Assembly (NCBI GenBank): GCA_964532875.1
Contig: CAZHIZ010000021.1
Location: forward strand, 1 to 34,106
Source: Caldithrix sp964532875
GTDB taxonomy: Bacteria; Calditrichota; Calditrichia; Calditrichales; Calditrichaceae
Length of the DNA: 34,106 bases
Reading direction: 5' to 3'
Shown: positions 13,900 through 21,625 of the stretch, piece after piece
Position numbering within the stretch: the first letter of the stretch is position 1
Layout of the letters: every line of letters begins with the position of its first letter
Program-made: the position numbers and the translations under genes
The notes under the pieces: model-generated
Told to the model about the DNA's origin: nothing
Seen by the model: the letters and a program-made list of their open reading frames with translations, nothing else
The model's database searches: none

Positions 13900-15225
13900 T
13901 TATTGTAAGCCTACCAGCACACCGGCAATGGTTGCCGTCATAAAAGTAGCCAACGATCCGCCTAAAACCGCTTTTAAGCCGAAGCGGGCCAAATCCTTCC
14001 GTCTGGTGGGGGCAATGCCGCCGATCCCTCCGATCTGAATGGCAATGGAAGAAAAATTGGCAAATCCGCACAAGGCATAGGTGGAAATGATCACCGCCTT
14101 TTCACTGAGAATATGTTGCGGGATCATCTTAGCTAACTGCAAATAGGCAATAAATTCATTCAGCACCAGTTTTTGGCCGATCAACGATCCCACGTTAATG
14201 GCATCGTGCCAGGGCACACCGATAATCCAGGCGATGGGACTGAGTACATAGCCGAGAATCAATTCCAAATCCACGGCATGCCCGCCGCGCATGGTAATGC
14301 CCAGCATATCGGTAAAAACACCTTTCAAAATCCAGTCCACCATGGCGATTAAGGCAATAAAAGCCAGCAACATACCGGCCACATTCAAAGCCAGTTTCAA
14401 ACCGTCGGCCGCACCCGTTGCCGCCGCTTCGATGCCGTTAACGGCCGTTTTTTCAACCGGAACCTTCACCTGGCCCATGGTCAGCGATTCCTGCGTTTCC
14501 GGAAGTAAAATCTTGGAGACCACAAAGGTGGCCGGGGCAGCCATGATGCTGGCCGAAAGCAAGTGTTTGGCATAAAACAACTGTTTTGCCGGATCGCTGC
14601 CTCCCAACAAACCGACGTACGCGGCCAATACGCCTCCGGCAATCGTGGCCATGCCGCCTATCATTAACGTAAGCAACTCGGAATTGGTCATGCCTTCTAC
14701 GTAGGGCCGTACCACCAGAGGCGCTTCCGTTTGCCCGATGAACACATTGGCCGCCACGGAAATGGATTCCGCTCCGCTCACCTGCATGGCTTTGGCCATC
14801 ACCCAGGCCATTCCTTCGACGATTTTTTGCATGATGCCGTAATGGTACAAAATGGACATCAGCGAGGAGAAAAAGATGATCGTTGGCAAAACCTGAAAGG
14901 CAAACACCACACCCACGCCCTGAGCTTTCATTTCCGGCGGGAAGGCTTTTTCAAATACACTTTGACTGGCCAAAGCGCCGAACAAAAATTTAGATCCTTC
15001 ATTGGTAAAGGAAATGATTTTTACGAAAAACATGCCAATCCAATTAAAAAAGGTAGCACCCCAGGGTGTCAGAATAACAAACATGGCAAAAACAAGCTGC
15101 AAGATGATGCCGATGAAAACCTGTTTCCAGTGAATATCCCTACGATCTGCCGAGAAAGCATAGGCAATGCCCAGCAAAGCAGCCAAACCAAAAAATCCGA
15201 ATGCAATATCTTGAATGGTGCCCAT
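13900..15225 (-). CDS. nupC: Concentrative nucleoside transporter NupC (CNT family)
   Basis: Imports nucleosides with H+ or Na+ across the inner membrane. 441 residues with many hydrophobic segments. CNT hallmarks seen: FAFQVLPTIIFFSSLMSILYHYG, SVAANVFIGQTEAPLVVRPY, MTNSELLTLMIGGMATIAGGVLAAY and, near the end, CGFANFSSIAIQIGG. The start at 15225 (MGTIQDIAFG) is fixed by an AAGGAG Shine-Dalgarno 5-6 bp upstream; the frame is open further upstream to 15324 but lacks such a site. The 115-bp space before it holds a small hairpin (15317-15331), so nupC may have its own promoter. It is followed by sppA after 16 bp. Confidence 0.95.
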   Translation of the reverse strand: MGTIQDIAFGFFGLAALLGIAYAFSADRRDIHWKQVFIGIILQLVFAMFVILTPWGATFFNWIGMFFVKIISFTNEGSKFLFGALASQSVFEKAFPPEMKAQGVGVVFAFQVLPTIIFFSSLMSILYHYGIMQKIVEGMAWVMAKAMQVSGAESISVAANVFIGQTEAPLVVRPYVEGMTNSELLTLMIGGMATIAGGVLAAYVGLLGGSDPAKQLFYAKHLLSASIMAAPATFVVSKILLPETQESLTMGQVKVPVEKTAVNGIEAAATGAADGLKLALNVAGMLLAFIALIAMVDWILKGVFTDMLGITMRGGHAVDLELILGYVLSPIAWIIGVPWHDAINVGSLIGQKLVLNEFIAYLQLAKMIPQHILSEKAVIISTYALCGFANFSSIAIQIGGIGGIAPTRRKDLARFGLKAVLGGSLATFMTATIAGVLVGLQ

Positions 15226-15340
15226 TGTAACTCCTTCAAATATTCTCATTAATTTTTTAAATCGGTAAATGAATGTTTGCGAACAGTCGCGGTTTTGTGC
15301 CCGGGGGCCGGAAAGCCTTCGCAAGGCGAAGCGCTAAAAA

Positions 15341-15931
15341 TCATGCCTCTTTTTTTTCTTCATCTTCTTCATCCGCAGGCGGCTCAAAACAATTGCGGCA
15401 ACGCGCTTCGTAAATATCCGTAGCCCCCACAATAATCTTATCCTTATCGGCCGTTTTACGCTGAGTGTGGTTTGCCGGATTGCCGCAAACCACACAAATG
15501 GCATGGGTTTTGGTGATGTATTCGGCAACCGCCAATAATTGCGGAATGGGTTCGAACGGTTTGCCCCGATAATCCTGATCCAATCCGGCCACAATAACCC
15601 GTTTGCCCATGTTTGCCAATTTTTGGCAAATATCGACTAAAGAGTTGTCGAAAAATTGGGCCTCGTCAATGCCCACCACTTGAGCCTCCAGAGCCAGATG
15701 TAAAATTTCCTCCGGCTTTTCCACAACCCGGGATTTTATTTTTTGTTTGTCGTGCGAAACAATTTCCGTGGTGCTGTAACGCGTGTCGATTTTGGGTTTA
15801 AAAATAGCCACCTTCTGGCGGGCGATCATGGCGCGTTTCAGGCGTCGAATCAATTCTTCGGTTTTACCGCTGAACATGCTTCCGCAAATAACTTCGATCC
15901 ACCCCGTATGCTGGCGTACAACATGCATCAT
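15341..15931 (-). CDS. tdk: Thymidine kinase
   Basis: Phosphorylates thymidine (and deoxyuridine) with ATP in the cytosol as part of pyrimidine salvage. 196 residues, normal for the TK1-like bacterial type. Features: P-loop GSMFSGKT (about 17-24), Walker B-like VVGIDEAQFF, the lasso region with a structural zinc site made by two CxxC pairs (CVVC and CRNC), and the substrate loop KIIVGATDIYEARC. The C-terminus is unusually acidic and then Lys-rich (PPADEEDEEKKEA). It starts 7 bp after udk and is probably co-transcribed with cdd and udk. Confidence 0.96.
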   Translation of the reverse strand: MMHVVRQHTGWIEVICGSMFSGKTEELIRRLKRAMIARQKVAIFKPKIDTRYSTTEIVSHDKQKIKSRVVEKPEEILHLALEAQVVGIDEAQFFDNSLVDICQKLANMGKRVIVAGLDQDYRGKPFEPIPQLLAVAEYITKTHAICVVCGNPANHTQRKTADKDKIIVGATDIYEARCRNCFEPPADEEDEEKKEA

Positions 15932-15938
15932 AAGAGAA

Positions 15939-16583
15939 TCAGGCCTCCTGCATTTTCATTTCTTGCTGAGCAATAAGCGCACGTATTTTCGTGGTTAACA
16001 AATCAATAGCCACCAAATTCTTCCCGCCGCGCGGGATGATGATATCCGCATGGCGCTTCGAGGGTTCCACAAACTGAAAGTACATGGGACGTACCGTATT
16101 TTGATATTGGGTAATCACCGATTCCACCGTACGGCCGCGTTCCTTAATATCCCGTTTTAAACGACGGATAAAGCAGATGTCCGGAGCCGTATCGATGAAA
16201 ACCCGAATATCCATTTGTTCCCGTAATTTTGGTTCGCTTAAAACCAAAATGCCTTCCAGAATAATGATGGAATGCGGACCCACCGTACGGGTTTCTTTGA
16301 GCCTGCTGTGGGTCTTGTAATCGTAAATGGGGTGGGCAATGGTTTTTCCCTGTAGTAATAATTCGAGATGTTCGGCCAACAAATCATGGTCAAACGCATC
16401 CGGGTGGTCAAAATTTCGCCCGCTGCGTTCATCCAGCGGGATATCGGACAAGTCTTTGTAATAAGAATCTTCTTGAATCAAAACGACTTTGTCCGAACCC
16501 AATTTTTCCATGATCGTATTGGCGACCAAAGTTTTCCCCGAGCCGGAAGCACCGGCAATACCTATCAAAATTCCCGTTTTCAT
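15939..16583 (-). CDS. udk: Uridine kinase
   Basis: Phosphorylates uridine and cytidine to UMP and CMP. 214 residues. P-loop GASGSGKT (about 11-18), QEDSYYKDLSDIPLDER with NFDHPDAFD (nucleoside-binding region), YDYKTHSR, and the lid segment RRLKRDIKERGRT with TVRPMYFQFVEPSKRHADIIIPRGG. All are typical of the PRK/uridine kinase family at normal length. The ATG overlaps the cdd stop by 4 bp (ATGA at 16580-16583), giving tight translational coupling with cytidine deaminase. Cdd and Udk act on the same pyrimidine nucleoside pool. Confidence 0.97.
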   Translation of the reverse strand: MKTGILIGIAGASGSGKTLVANTIMEKLGSDKVVLIQEDSYYKDLSDIPLDERSGRNFDHPDAFDHDLLAEHLELLLQGKTIAHPIYDYKTHSRLKETRTVGPHSIIILEGILVLSEPKLREQMDIRVFIDTAPDICFIRRLKRDIKERGRTVESVITQYQNTVRPMYFQFVEPSKRHADIIIPRGGKNLVAIDLLTTKIRALIAQQEMKMQEA

Positions 16584-16984
16584 TTCTCTCCAAGATTTGA
16601 ATCGTCAAATGCGTGTGGTATCAGTTCTTTTAATTTGTAAATTTGTTTCTTTTGACCATCGGTTAAAATTACGTCGATTTCGGGGGCATAGTCAAACAGT
16701 ACTTGACGGCAAGCCCCACAAGGCGGGCAAAATTCGCCGTCTTTTGCCACAATGGCAATGGCCTTAAAGTGTGTTTTCCCTTCGGAAAGAGCCTTAAAAA
16801 GAGCTACCCGTTCGGCACACATCGTAAGGCTGTAGGAACTGCTTTCCACATTGCATCCCGTGTAAATTTCATCATCTTCGGTCAGCAGGGCCGCCCCGAC
16901 CTGAAAATGGGAATATTTGGCCTGGGCAAACGTTCTGGCCTTGCGTGCGTGTTCGATCAATGTATCGCTATCATAGGTTTTCAT
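16580..16984 (-). CDS. cdd: Cytidine deaminase
   Basis: Converts cytidine and deoxycytidine to uridine and deoxyuridine. 134 residues, the short homotetrameric type. The zinc site and catalytic Glu are present: MCAERVALFKA (Cys56 and Glu58) and CPPCGACRQVL (Cys89 and Cys92). FQVGAALLTEDDEIYTGCNVES is the usual substrate-binding segment. The C-terminal extension IYKLKELIPHAFDDSNL is also typical. It is the first gene of the salvage run, after a hairpin region separating it from ssb (17019-17054). Confidence 0.97.
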   Translation of the reverse strand: MKTYDSDTLIEHARKARTFAQAKYSHFQVGAALLTEDDEIYTGCNVESSSYSLTMCAERVALFKALSEGKTHFKAIAIVAKDGEFCPPCGACRQVLFDYAPEIDVILTDGQKKQIYKLKELIPHAFDDSNLGEK

Positions 16985-17018
16985 GGTACATCACTTCTCG
17001 GTTAGGGTTTCCGCTGTT

Positions 17019-17054
17019 GTGCCTTTTATTAAATAAAAGGCACCTCCTGTGCCT
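17019..17054 (-). terminator. ssb terminator overlapping a second, mutually exclusive hairpin
   Basis: In the minus-strand RNA: AGGCAC, loop AGGAG, GTGCCT followed by TTTATTT is a terminator-like hairpin after ssb. The same GTGCCTTTTATT (17019-17030 and 17032-17043 as seen on plus) also pairs perfectly over 12 bp with the next AATAAAAGGCAC, with a single-base loop centre. The two folds exclude each other, as in attenuators, or the second may simply be a bidirectional palindrome. Confidence 0.55.
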
Positions 17055-17063
17055 CTTTTATGA

Positions 17064-17519
17064 TTAAAACGGCAAATCGTCTTCATCCGGCGGCGCTTCG
17101 ACAGGCGGTTCTTCCACTTTGTCCGTCTTTGTTTCCGCCGTGGCGGGAGGCACTTCTTCTGTGGTTTCGGCACCGTTTTCCTGGCGCGAACCCAAAAGCT
17201 GCAACGTATTGGCAATAATTTCCGTTCGATAATGCTTCACGCTGTTTTGATCTTCCCAGTTGCGTGTCTGCAAACGTCCCTCCACGTAAATCAGGCGGCC
17301 TTTTTTCACATAATTACCGGCAAAATCGGCTAATTGGCCAAAGACCACCACATTGTGCCATTCGGTATTATCGGCCCAATTGCCGTCCGCATCTTTGGCA
17401 CGATAATTGGTCGCTACCGAAATATTGGCAACCGACGTTCCACCGGGCGTGTAGCGAACTTCGGGATCTTTCCCCACGCGCCCCACAATGATGGCTTTGT
17501 TGACTGTTCCCCGTGACAT
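17064..17519 (-). CDS. ssb: Single-stranded DNA-binding protein
   Basis: Coats single-stranded DNA in replication, repair and recombination. 151 residues: an OB-fold domain (about 1-105) starting MSRGTVNKAIIVGRVGKDPEVRYTP, with NTEWHNVVVFGQLADFAGNYVKKG and YVEGRLQTRNWED. An acidic, Pro- and Glu-rich linker follows, ending in the conserved acidic tip DEDDLPF that binds partner proteins. A strong Shine-Dalgarno (GAGGAGG) precedes the ATG. It is divergent from tsaE, and followed by the hairpin region before cdd. Confidence 0.97.
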   Translation of the reverse strand: MSRGTVNKAIIVGRVGKDPEVRYTPGGTSVANISVATNYRAKDADGNWADNTEWHNVVVFGQLADFAGNYVKKGRLIYVEGRLQTRNWEDQNSVKHYRTEIIANTLQLLGSRQENGAETTEEVPPATAETKTDKVEEPPVEAPPDEDDLPF

Positions 17520-17825
17520 AATTTCCTCCTCATGGGTTAGTTTAAGGAAACAAAAGAAACAAATTAATTGGTAAAATTTAAATTAATAAAAAAACTGTTT
17601 AAAACAAAACCTTAAGGCCCTCTTTTAGGCCTCTTTTTAACGAGAACGCAACAAAAATCCGCAGCCGGCCCTTTTTGTTTTTAACAAAGATTTTTTACTT
17701 AATTTCCCTTGCGTTCTCTTCTTGGTGCACACGCCGTCTTTGTGCGCTCAACAATTCCTTGTTTTTCGCTGCGTTTTCCCTTAATTTCGCAAAACAATTG
17801 AATGTCGATTTACCAAGAAATTCAG
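17520..17825. other. Divergent intergenic region between ssb and tsaE with several inverted repeats
   Basis: An AT-rich stretch (about 17555-17605) probably holds the ssb promoter. Then come AGGCC/GGCCT followed by CTTTTT (about 17612-17638), the 10-bp perfect inverted repeat GAGAACGCAA (17642-17651) / TTGCGTTCTC (17709-17718), and AACAAAAA / TTTTTGTT nested inside it. An imperfect TTGTTTTTCG / CGCAAAACAA pair lies just before tsaE. The nesting could fold as a leader RNA of about 80 nt. No gene is visible. Confidence 0.5.
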
Positions 17826-18266
17826 ATGAAGAAACTACTGCAAACCTCGGCTCGTTCCGAATCGGACACGCAACAGTTCGCCGCTCGCTTGATCGGCCTT
17901 TTAAAACCCAATGATGTGGTTTTACTGCAGGGCGATTTGGGCTCCGGAAAAACCTTTTTAGTCAAGGAAATCTGTCGCCTTCTAAAAACCAAAGATCCGG
18001 CTTCCAGCCCTTCCTTTGCCATCATGCACCGCTACGAGGGAAACGTTCCGGTTCATCATTTTGATTTTTATCGGCTGCGGCACGAAGCGGAATTGGATCA
18101 ATTGGGCTGGGAAGAACAACTCTCTTGCGGCGCCATTACCTTTATTGAGTGGCCCGAAATTATCGAAAAGCGCTTGCAAAACTATTACAAAATAACCATC
18201 GAACTCAAAGAAACGGTACGGATTTTCACCCTGTACCGTCACGAAAAATTAAAGGAATCAACATGA
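17826..18266 (+). CDS. tsaE: tRNA threonylcarbamoyladenosine biosynthesis ATPase TsaE
   Basis: ATPase subunit of the TsaBDE complex that makes the t6A37 modification of ANN-decoding tRNAs. 146 residues. P-loop GDLGSGKT (36-43), SPSFAIMHRY (switch-like segment), HHFDFYRL and ITFIEWPE are the standard TsaE motifs. The ATG at 17826 is chosen because it puts the P-loop at the usual distance from the N-terminus; an in-frame ATG at 17802 is possible but has no ribosome-binding site. The stop overlaps the tsaB start by 4 bp. tsaD is not in the window. Confidence 0.95.
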   Translation: MKKLLQTSARSESDTQQFAARLIGLLKPNDVVLLQGDLGSGKTFLVKEICRLLKTKDPASSPSFAIMHRYEGNVPVHHFDFYRLRHEAELDQLGWEEQLSCGAITFIEWPEIIEKRLQNYYKITIELKETVRIFTLYRHEKLKEST

Positions 18267-18955
18267 TTTTAGCGGTCGAAACGTCCGATATTTGGTTGAG
18301 TGTGGCTTTTTGGGACGAAACGCAGCGGCGTACGCTCTACGAACAAAATGTGGGCTTGCCCGCCCAGCATGCCACGCTATTGGCTTCCGTGGTTAAAGCC
18401 GGCGAGCAGTTTGTTCGGCATACCCTGCAAGGCACTATCGAATTTGAAAATCGAATCGGCGCCGTAGCCGTGGCCATTGGCCCGGGTTCTTTCACCGGGT
18501 TGCGCATCGGGCTCAGCTTTGTGCAGGGCTATTGTTTTGCCAACGATCTGCCGATCGTCGGTATTTCCAATCACCAGATTCTGGCCTTGCAGGCCCAACC
18601 GTGCGATCAAAAGCTGTACACCCTTATCGATGCCCGGCGCGAGGAAGTCTATTTGGCGCAAATCGATTTCGATCTTGACGGTTTCCCCCAGATGGTTGAA
18701 CACAGCATCGTCAGCAAAATCAAATTACCGGAAGTCATCCCGGCCGGCTCGTTGTTGGTCAAGCCGGAATTTCACGAGTTGGATTCCGAAATTATTCGCA
18801 ACCTACGCGTCAAAGGCGTTACCTTACAATCCAAGGGCCAATACCCGGCTCGCCTTTTGGCCCGGCTCGGCTTTCAAAAGCTGCAAAATAGCGGGCCGGA
18901 CGACCTGAACAGCATTGAACCCATGTACATTCGACCGTTTGCCGGAGTTTTATGA
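18263..18955 (+). CDS. tsaB: tRNA threonylcarbamoyladenosine biosynthesis protein TsaB
   Basis: ASKHA-fold partner of TsaD in t6A synthesis. 230 residues, normal length. Motifs: MILAVETSD at the N-terminus, AIGPGSFTGLRIGLSFVQGYCFAND, GISNHQILALQ and DARREEVYLAQ. The start at 18263 is set by the 4-bp ATGA overlap with tsaE and by AAAGGA upstream; a longer frame beginning at 18149 is only read-through of the tsaE region. It ends in YIRPFAGVL, overlapping rimI by 4 bp, so tsaE, tsaB and rimI form a coupled unit. Confidence 0.96.
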   Translation: MILAVETSDIWLSVAFWDETQRRTLYEQNVGLPAQHATLLASVVKAGEQFVRHTLQGTIEFENRIGAVAVAIGPGSFTGLRIGLSFVQGYCFANDLPIVGISNHQILALQAQPCDQKLYTLIDARREEVYLAQIDFDLDGFPQMVEHSIVSKIKLPEVIPAGSLLVKPEFHELDSEIIRNLRVKGVTLQSKGQYPARLLARLGFQKLQNSGPDDLNSIEPMYIRPFAGVL

Positions 18956-19395
18956 AACCGCTCATCCGTCCCATGACCATGGACGATCTGGACACGATTG
19001 TTGCCCTGGAAAAACGCATTTTTAGCGACCCCTGGGCTAAGAGCAGTTTTGAAGCGGAATTATTGATCAATAAAAAATACTCCTTCCCCCTGGTAATGGA
19101 GCTGGAAGGCAAAATTGTGGCCTATGCCGTCGTGTGGCATTTTTTCGAAGAGCTGCACATTGCCAACATTGCCGTGCATCCGGAATACCGTCGCATGGGT
19201 TTGGGGCGGAAGCTCATGGAATACATTCTGGAAAAATTCGGCAACGCGGAATTCGCTTTTCTCGAAGTACGCAAATCCAATGAAGCCGCCGTTCAATTGT
19301 ACCGTTCTTTGGGCTTTAAAGTGTTAAACATCCGAAAGGGCTACTATCAGGACGGAGAAGATGCCTTTGTGATGGTTAAAGATTTGAGAAAATAG
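18952..19395 (+). CDS. rimI: Ribosomal-protein-alanine N-acetyltransferase RimI
   Basis: GNAT-fold enzyme that acetylates an N-terminal alanine, classically of ribosomal protein S18, using acetyl-CoA. 147 residues. The acetyl-CoA pyrophosphate loop is RRMGLGRKLM within IAVHPEYRRMGLG; AFLEVRKSNEAAVQLYRSLGFKVLNIRKGYY is the second family hallmark. MTMDDLDTIVALEKRIFSDPW is the usual N-terminus. The order tsaB-rimI is common in bacteria. The 4-bp overlap with tsaB fixes the start. Confidence 0.93.
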   Translation: MKPLIRPMTMDDLDTIVALEKRIFSDPWAKSSFEAELLINKKYSFPLVMELEGKIVAYAVVWHFFEELHIANIAVHPEYRRMGLGRKLMEYILEKFGNAEFAFLEVRKSNEAAVQLYRSLGFKVLNIRKGYYQDGEDAFVMVKDLRK

Positions 19396-19500
19396 ATTTA
19401 ATACTGTACATTTGTTTTTAATGAAAGACACTTTCGTTTAATAACAACATTTTCGTGCGATACAGTGCATGTAAGATTTAATGAAGGTTAGAAAAACATT

Positions 19501-20352
19501 ATGGATTGGTTTAAGCGTAAAAAACAAAACTTACAAGCCACACAAAAAACCGAACTTCCGGACGGCCTTTGGATTAAATGCGAAAATTGCGGCGAAATCA
19601 TTTACAAGAAAGAGCTGGAAAAACGACTTTGGGTGTGCCCTAAATGCGATTACCATTTCAGAATAAGCAGCCAACAATACATCGATATTTTATTTGACGA
19701 GGGCACTTTCGAAGAGATCAATGCCCATTTGATGAGCACCGATCCTCTTCATTTTACCGATTCCAAACCGTACAGTGAAAAATACAAAGCCACGGTTAAA
19801 AAAACCGGTCTCAAAGAAGCTGTTATCACCGGAACGGCTCAACTGGAAAAACATCCCGTTGTGGCTGCGATTATGGATTTTAAATTTTTAGGCGGAAGTA
19901 TGGGCTCGGTGGTTGGTGAAAAGGTGGCCCGGGCCATTGACAAGGCCCTGGAAACCAAAAGACCTTTGATCATCCTTTCTTCTTCGGGTGGGGCCCGCAT
20001 GCACGAAGGCGTGCTCAGTTTGATGCAATTGGCCAAGACCAGCGCCAAACTGGCGCGATTGGCCGAGAATAAAATCCCTTACATTTCCGTTTTAACCAAT
20101 CCGACCACCGGCGGAACAACTGCCAGCTATGCTATGCTGGGCGATATTAATCTGGCCGAGCCGGGTGCATTAATCGGTTTTGCCGGTCCGCGCGTCATTA
20201 AACAGACCATCGGTCAGGATCTGCCTCCGGGCTTCCAGCGTTCCGAATTTGTGCAGGAACACGGCTTTCTGGATTTGATTGTGCACCGACATCAATTAAA
20301 ACAACGCATTGCCGGCTTGCTGGATTACTTCGCACATCAAAATCCGCATTAA
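19501..20352 (+). CDS. accD: Acetyl-CoA carboxylase carboxyltransferase subunit beta
   Basis: Beta half of the carboxyltransferase that makes malonyl-CoA for fatty-acid synthesis; it needs AccA, which is not in the window. 283 residues. N-terminal zinc ribbon with CENC (Cys27, Cys30) and CPKC (Cys46, Cys49), then the crotonase-fold domain with KFLGGSMGSVVGEKVARAID, SSSGGARMHEG, TNPTTGGTTASYAMLGD and FAGPRVI. A 105-bp space after rimI contains a weak hairpin (19425-19443), so accD may have its own promoter. GAAGG lies about 15 bp before the ATG, which is rather far. Confidence 0.97.
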   Translation: MDWFKRKKQNLQATQKTELPDGLWIKCENCGEIIYKKELEKRLWVCPKCDYHFRISSQQYIDILFDEGTFEEINAHLMSTDPLHFTDSKPYSEKYKATVKKTGLKEAVITGTAQLEKHPVVAAIMDFKFLGGSMGSVVGEKVARAIDKALETKRPLIILSSSGGARMHEGVLSLMQLAKTSAKLARLAENKIPYISVLTNPTTGGTTASYAMLGDINLAEPGALIGFAGPRVIKQTIGQDLPPGFQRSEFVQEHGFLDLIVHRHQLKQRIAGLLDYFAHQNPH

Positions 20353-20444
20353 CAGCTCGTGAATTGTCATTCCACTAAGAGGCCTGAAGGTTTGCGTAAT
20401 TCACGAATTAAATAAGCGTAAATAATTTGAACAAGGAGCAAGTC

Positions 20445-20723
20445 ATGCCGCACGAGGAACTTTTTAACGCGTTGTCCGGCAAAACGCAGGACATGCACCG
20501 CGCCATCATTTCTTTAATTGAAGAATTGGAAGCGGTAAATTGGTACAACCAACGCGTGGATACCTGCCAGAACGAAGAGCTAAAAGCCATTCTGGCCCAC
20601 AATCGCGATGAGGAAAAGGAACATGCAGCCATGATTCTGGAATGGATCCGCCGTCAGGATCCCGCTTTTGACAAAGAACTTAAGGATTATTTGTTTACGG
20701 AAAAACCGATCGCTCATAAATGA
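20445..20723 (+). CDS. Encapsulated-ferritin-like protein (EncFtn family), without shell gene or targeting tail
   Basis: 92-residue two-helix protein. The sequence closely follows the encapsulated ferritin family: MHRAIISLIEELEAVNWYNQR, LKAILAHNRDEEKEHAAM, ILEWIRR and YLFTEKPI. The iron-ligand positions known from the Rhodospirillum rubrum protein are present as Glu27 and the pair Glu57 and His60, with Trp33 and Tyr34 and the extra acidic Glu26 and Glu56. EncFtn dimers and decamers oxidise Fe(II) at the dimer interface and normally sit inside an encapsulin shell. Here the chain stops at PIAHK, without the usual C-terminal cargo-loading peptide, and no encapsulin gene is in the window. The start at 20445 follows AAGGAG; a TTG at 20427 is less likely. 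A terminator follows at 20766. Confidence 0.88.
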   Translation: MPHEELFNALSGKTQDMHRAIISLIEELEAVNWYNQRVDTCQNEELKAILAHNRDEEKEHAAMILEWIRRQDPAFDKELKDYLFTEKPIAHK

Positions 20724-20765
20724 ACGGCTTGCGCTCCTTAATTAAACGTGTACTTTTTCAAAACT

Positions 20766-20818
20766 TCCCCGATTTTTGCAGTGGACTCCGTTCTGCCGGA
20801 AAAACGGGGTTTGATTTT
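20766..20818 (+). terminator. Intrinsic terminator after the EncFtn-like gene
   Basis: CCCCGATTTTTGCAG (20766-20780) pairs with CTGCCGGAAAAACGGGG (20792-20808), with a small bulge and an 11-base loop, then TTTGATTTTT. It lies 43 bp after the stop, separating this gene from surE. Confidence 0.7.
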
Positions 20819-20851
20819 TACGACTATTCTCTTTCGAAGTGAACGCCTTTT

Positions 20852-21625
20852 ATGTCCGACAAAACTCTTATTTTAGTAACCAATGACGATGGAATTTACG
20901 CCCGTGGTATTTACGAGCTGAAAAAGGCTTTAAAACCGCTGGGCACCGTTGTGGTGGTTGCCCCACTAATAGAAAAGAGCGCCGTGGGCCACGCCATCAC
21001 CCTGTCCGATCCTTTGCGGGTAATGGAAGTGGAACGGGACGGTTCTTTTTTCGGCTACGCCGTAAACGGTACCCCCTCCGATTGCGTTAAGTTGGGCAGC
21101 CGTTGTATTTTGGAACGCAAGCCCGATCTCATCGTCAGCGGAATTAATCAGGGTCCGAACACGGCCACGAACATCATTTATTCCGGTACGGTGTCCGCCG
21201 CCGCGGAAGGCGCCATCATGGGTATTCCCTCCATTGCCGTTTCCATTGCTTCGTTTACCAAAAAAGAATTTTTGCCTGCCGCCAAATTCTCCCGCCAATT
21301 GGCCGAACGCGTTTTGCAGAACGGCTTACCGGCAGGTACTCTGCTTAATGTGAATGTCCCGGCTGTCCCCGAAGAGGAGATCAAAGGCGTGGTGGTAACC
21401 CGTCAGGGAAAAGGGCGCTACGAAGAAGCATTCGACAAACGGATCGATCCTAACAATCGTGTTTATTACTGGCTAACCGGCAAACGCATGGTACTTGACC
21501 ATGGCGATGATATCGATGATCCGGTGCTCATGCAAAACAAAATCTCCGTCACCCCCATTCATTACGATTTAACCGACTATTCGTTTTTAGAGGAATTAAA
21601 GAAATGGCAACTTCCCCGACTTTAA
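20852..21625 (+). CDS. surE: 5'/3'-nucleotidase SurE
   Basis: Metal-dependent phosphatase that removes phosphate from nucleoside monophosphates. 257 residues, normal. Motifs: VTNDDGIYARGIYEL (metal-binding Asp pair), VVVVAPLIEKSAVGHAIT, AVNGTPSDCVKLG, LIVSGINQGPNTATNIIYSGTVSAA and NVNVPA. It overlaps the next gene, guaA, by 22 bp, so the two are translationally linked. Both act on purine nucleotides. Confidence 0.96.
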   Translation: MSDKTLILVTNDDGIYARGIYELKKALKPLGTVVVVAPLIEKSAVGHAITLSDPLRVMEVERDGSFFGYAVNGTPSDCVKLGSRCILERKPDLIVSGINQGPNTATNIIYSGTVSAAAEGAIMGIPSIAVSIASFTKKEFLPAAKFSRQLAERVLQNGLPAGTLLNVNVPAVPEEEIKGVVVTRQGKGRYEEAFDKRIDPNNRVYYWLTGKRMVLDHGDDIDDPVLMQNKISVTPIHYDLTDYSFLEELKKWQLPRL

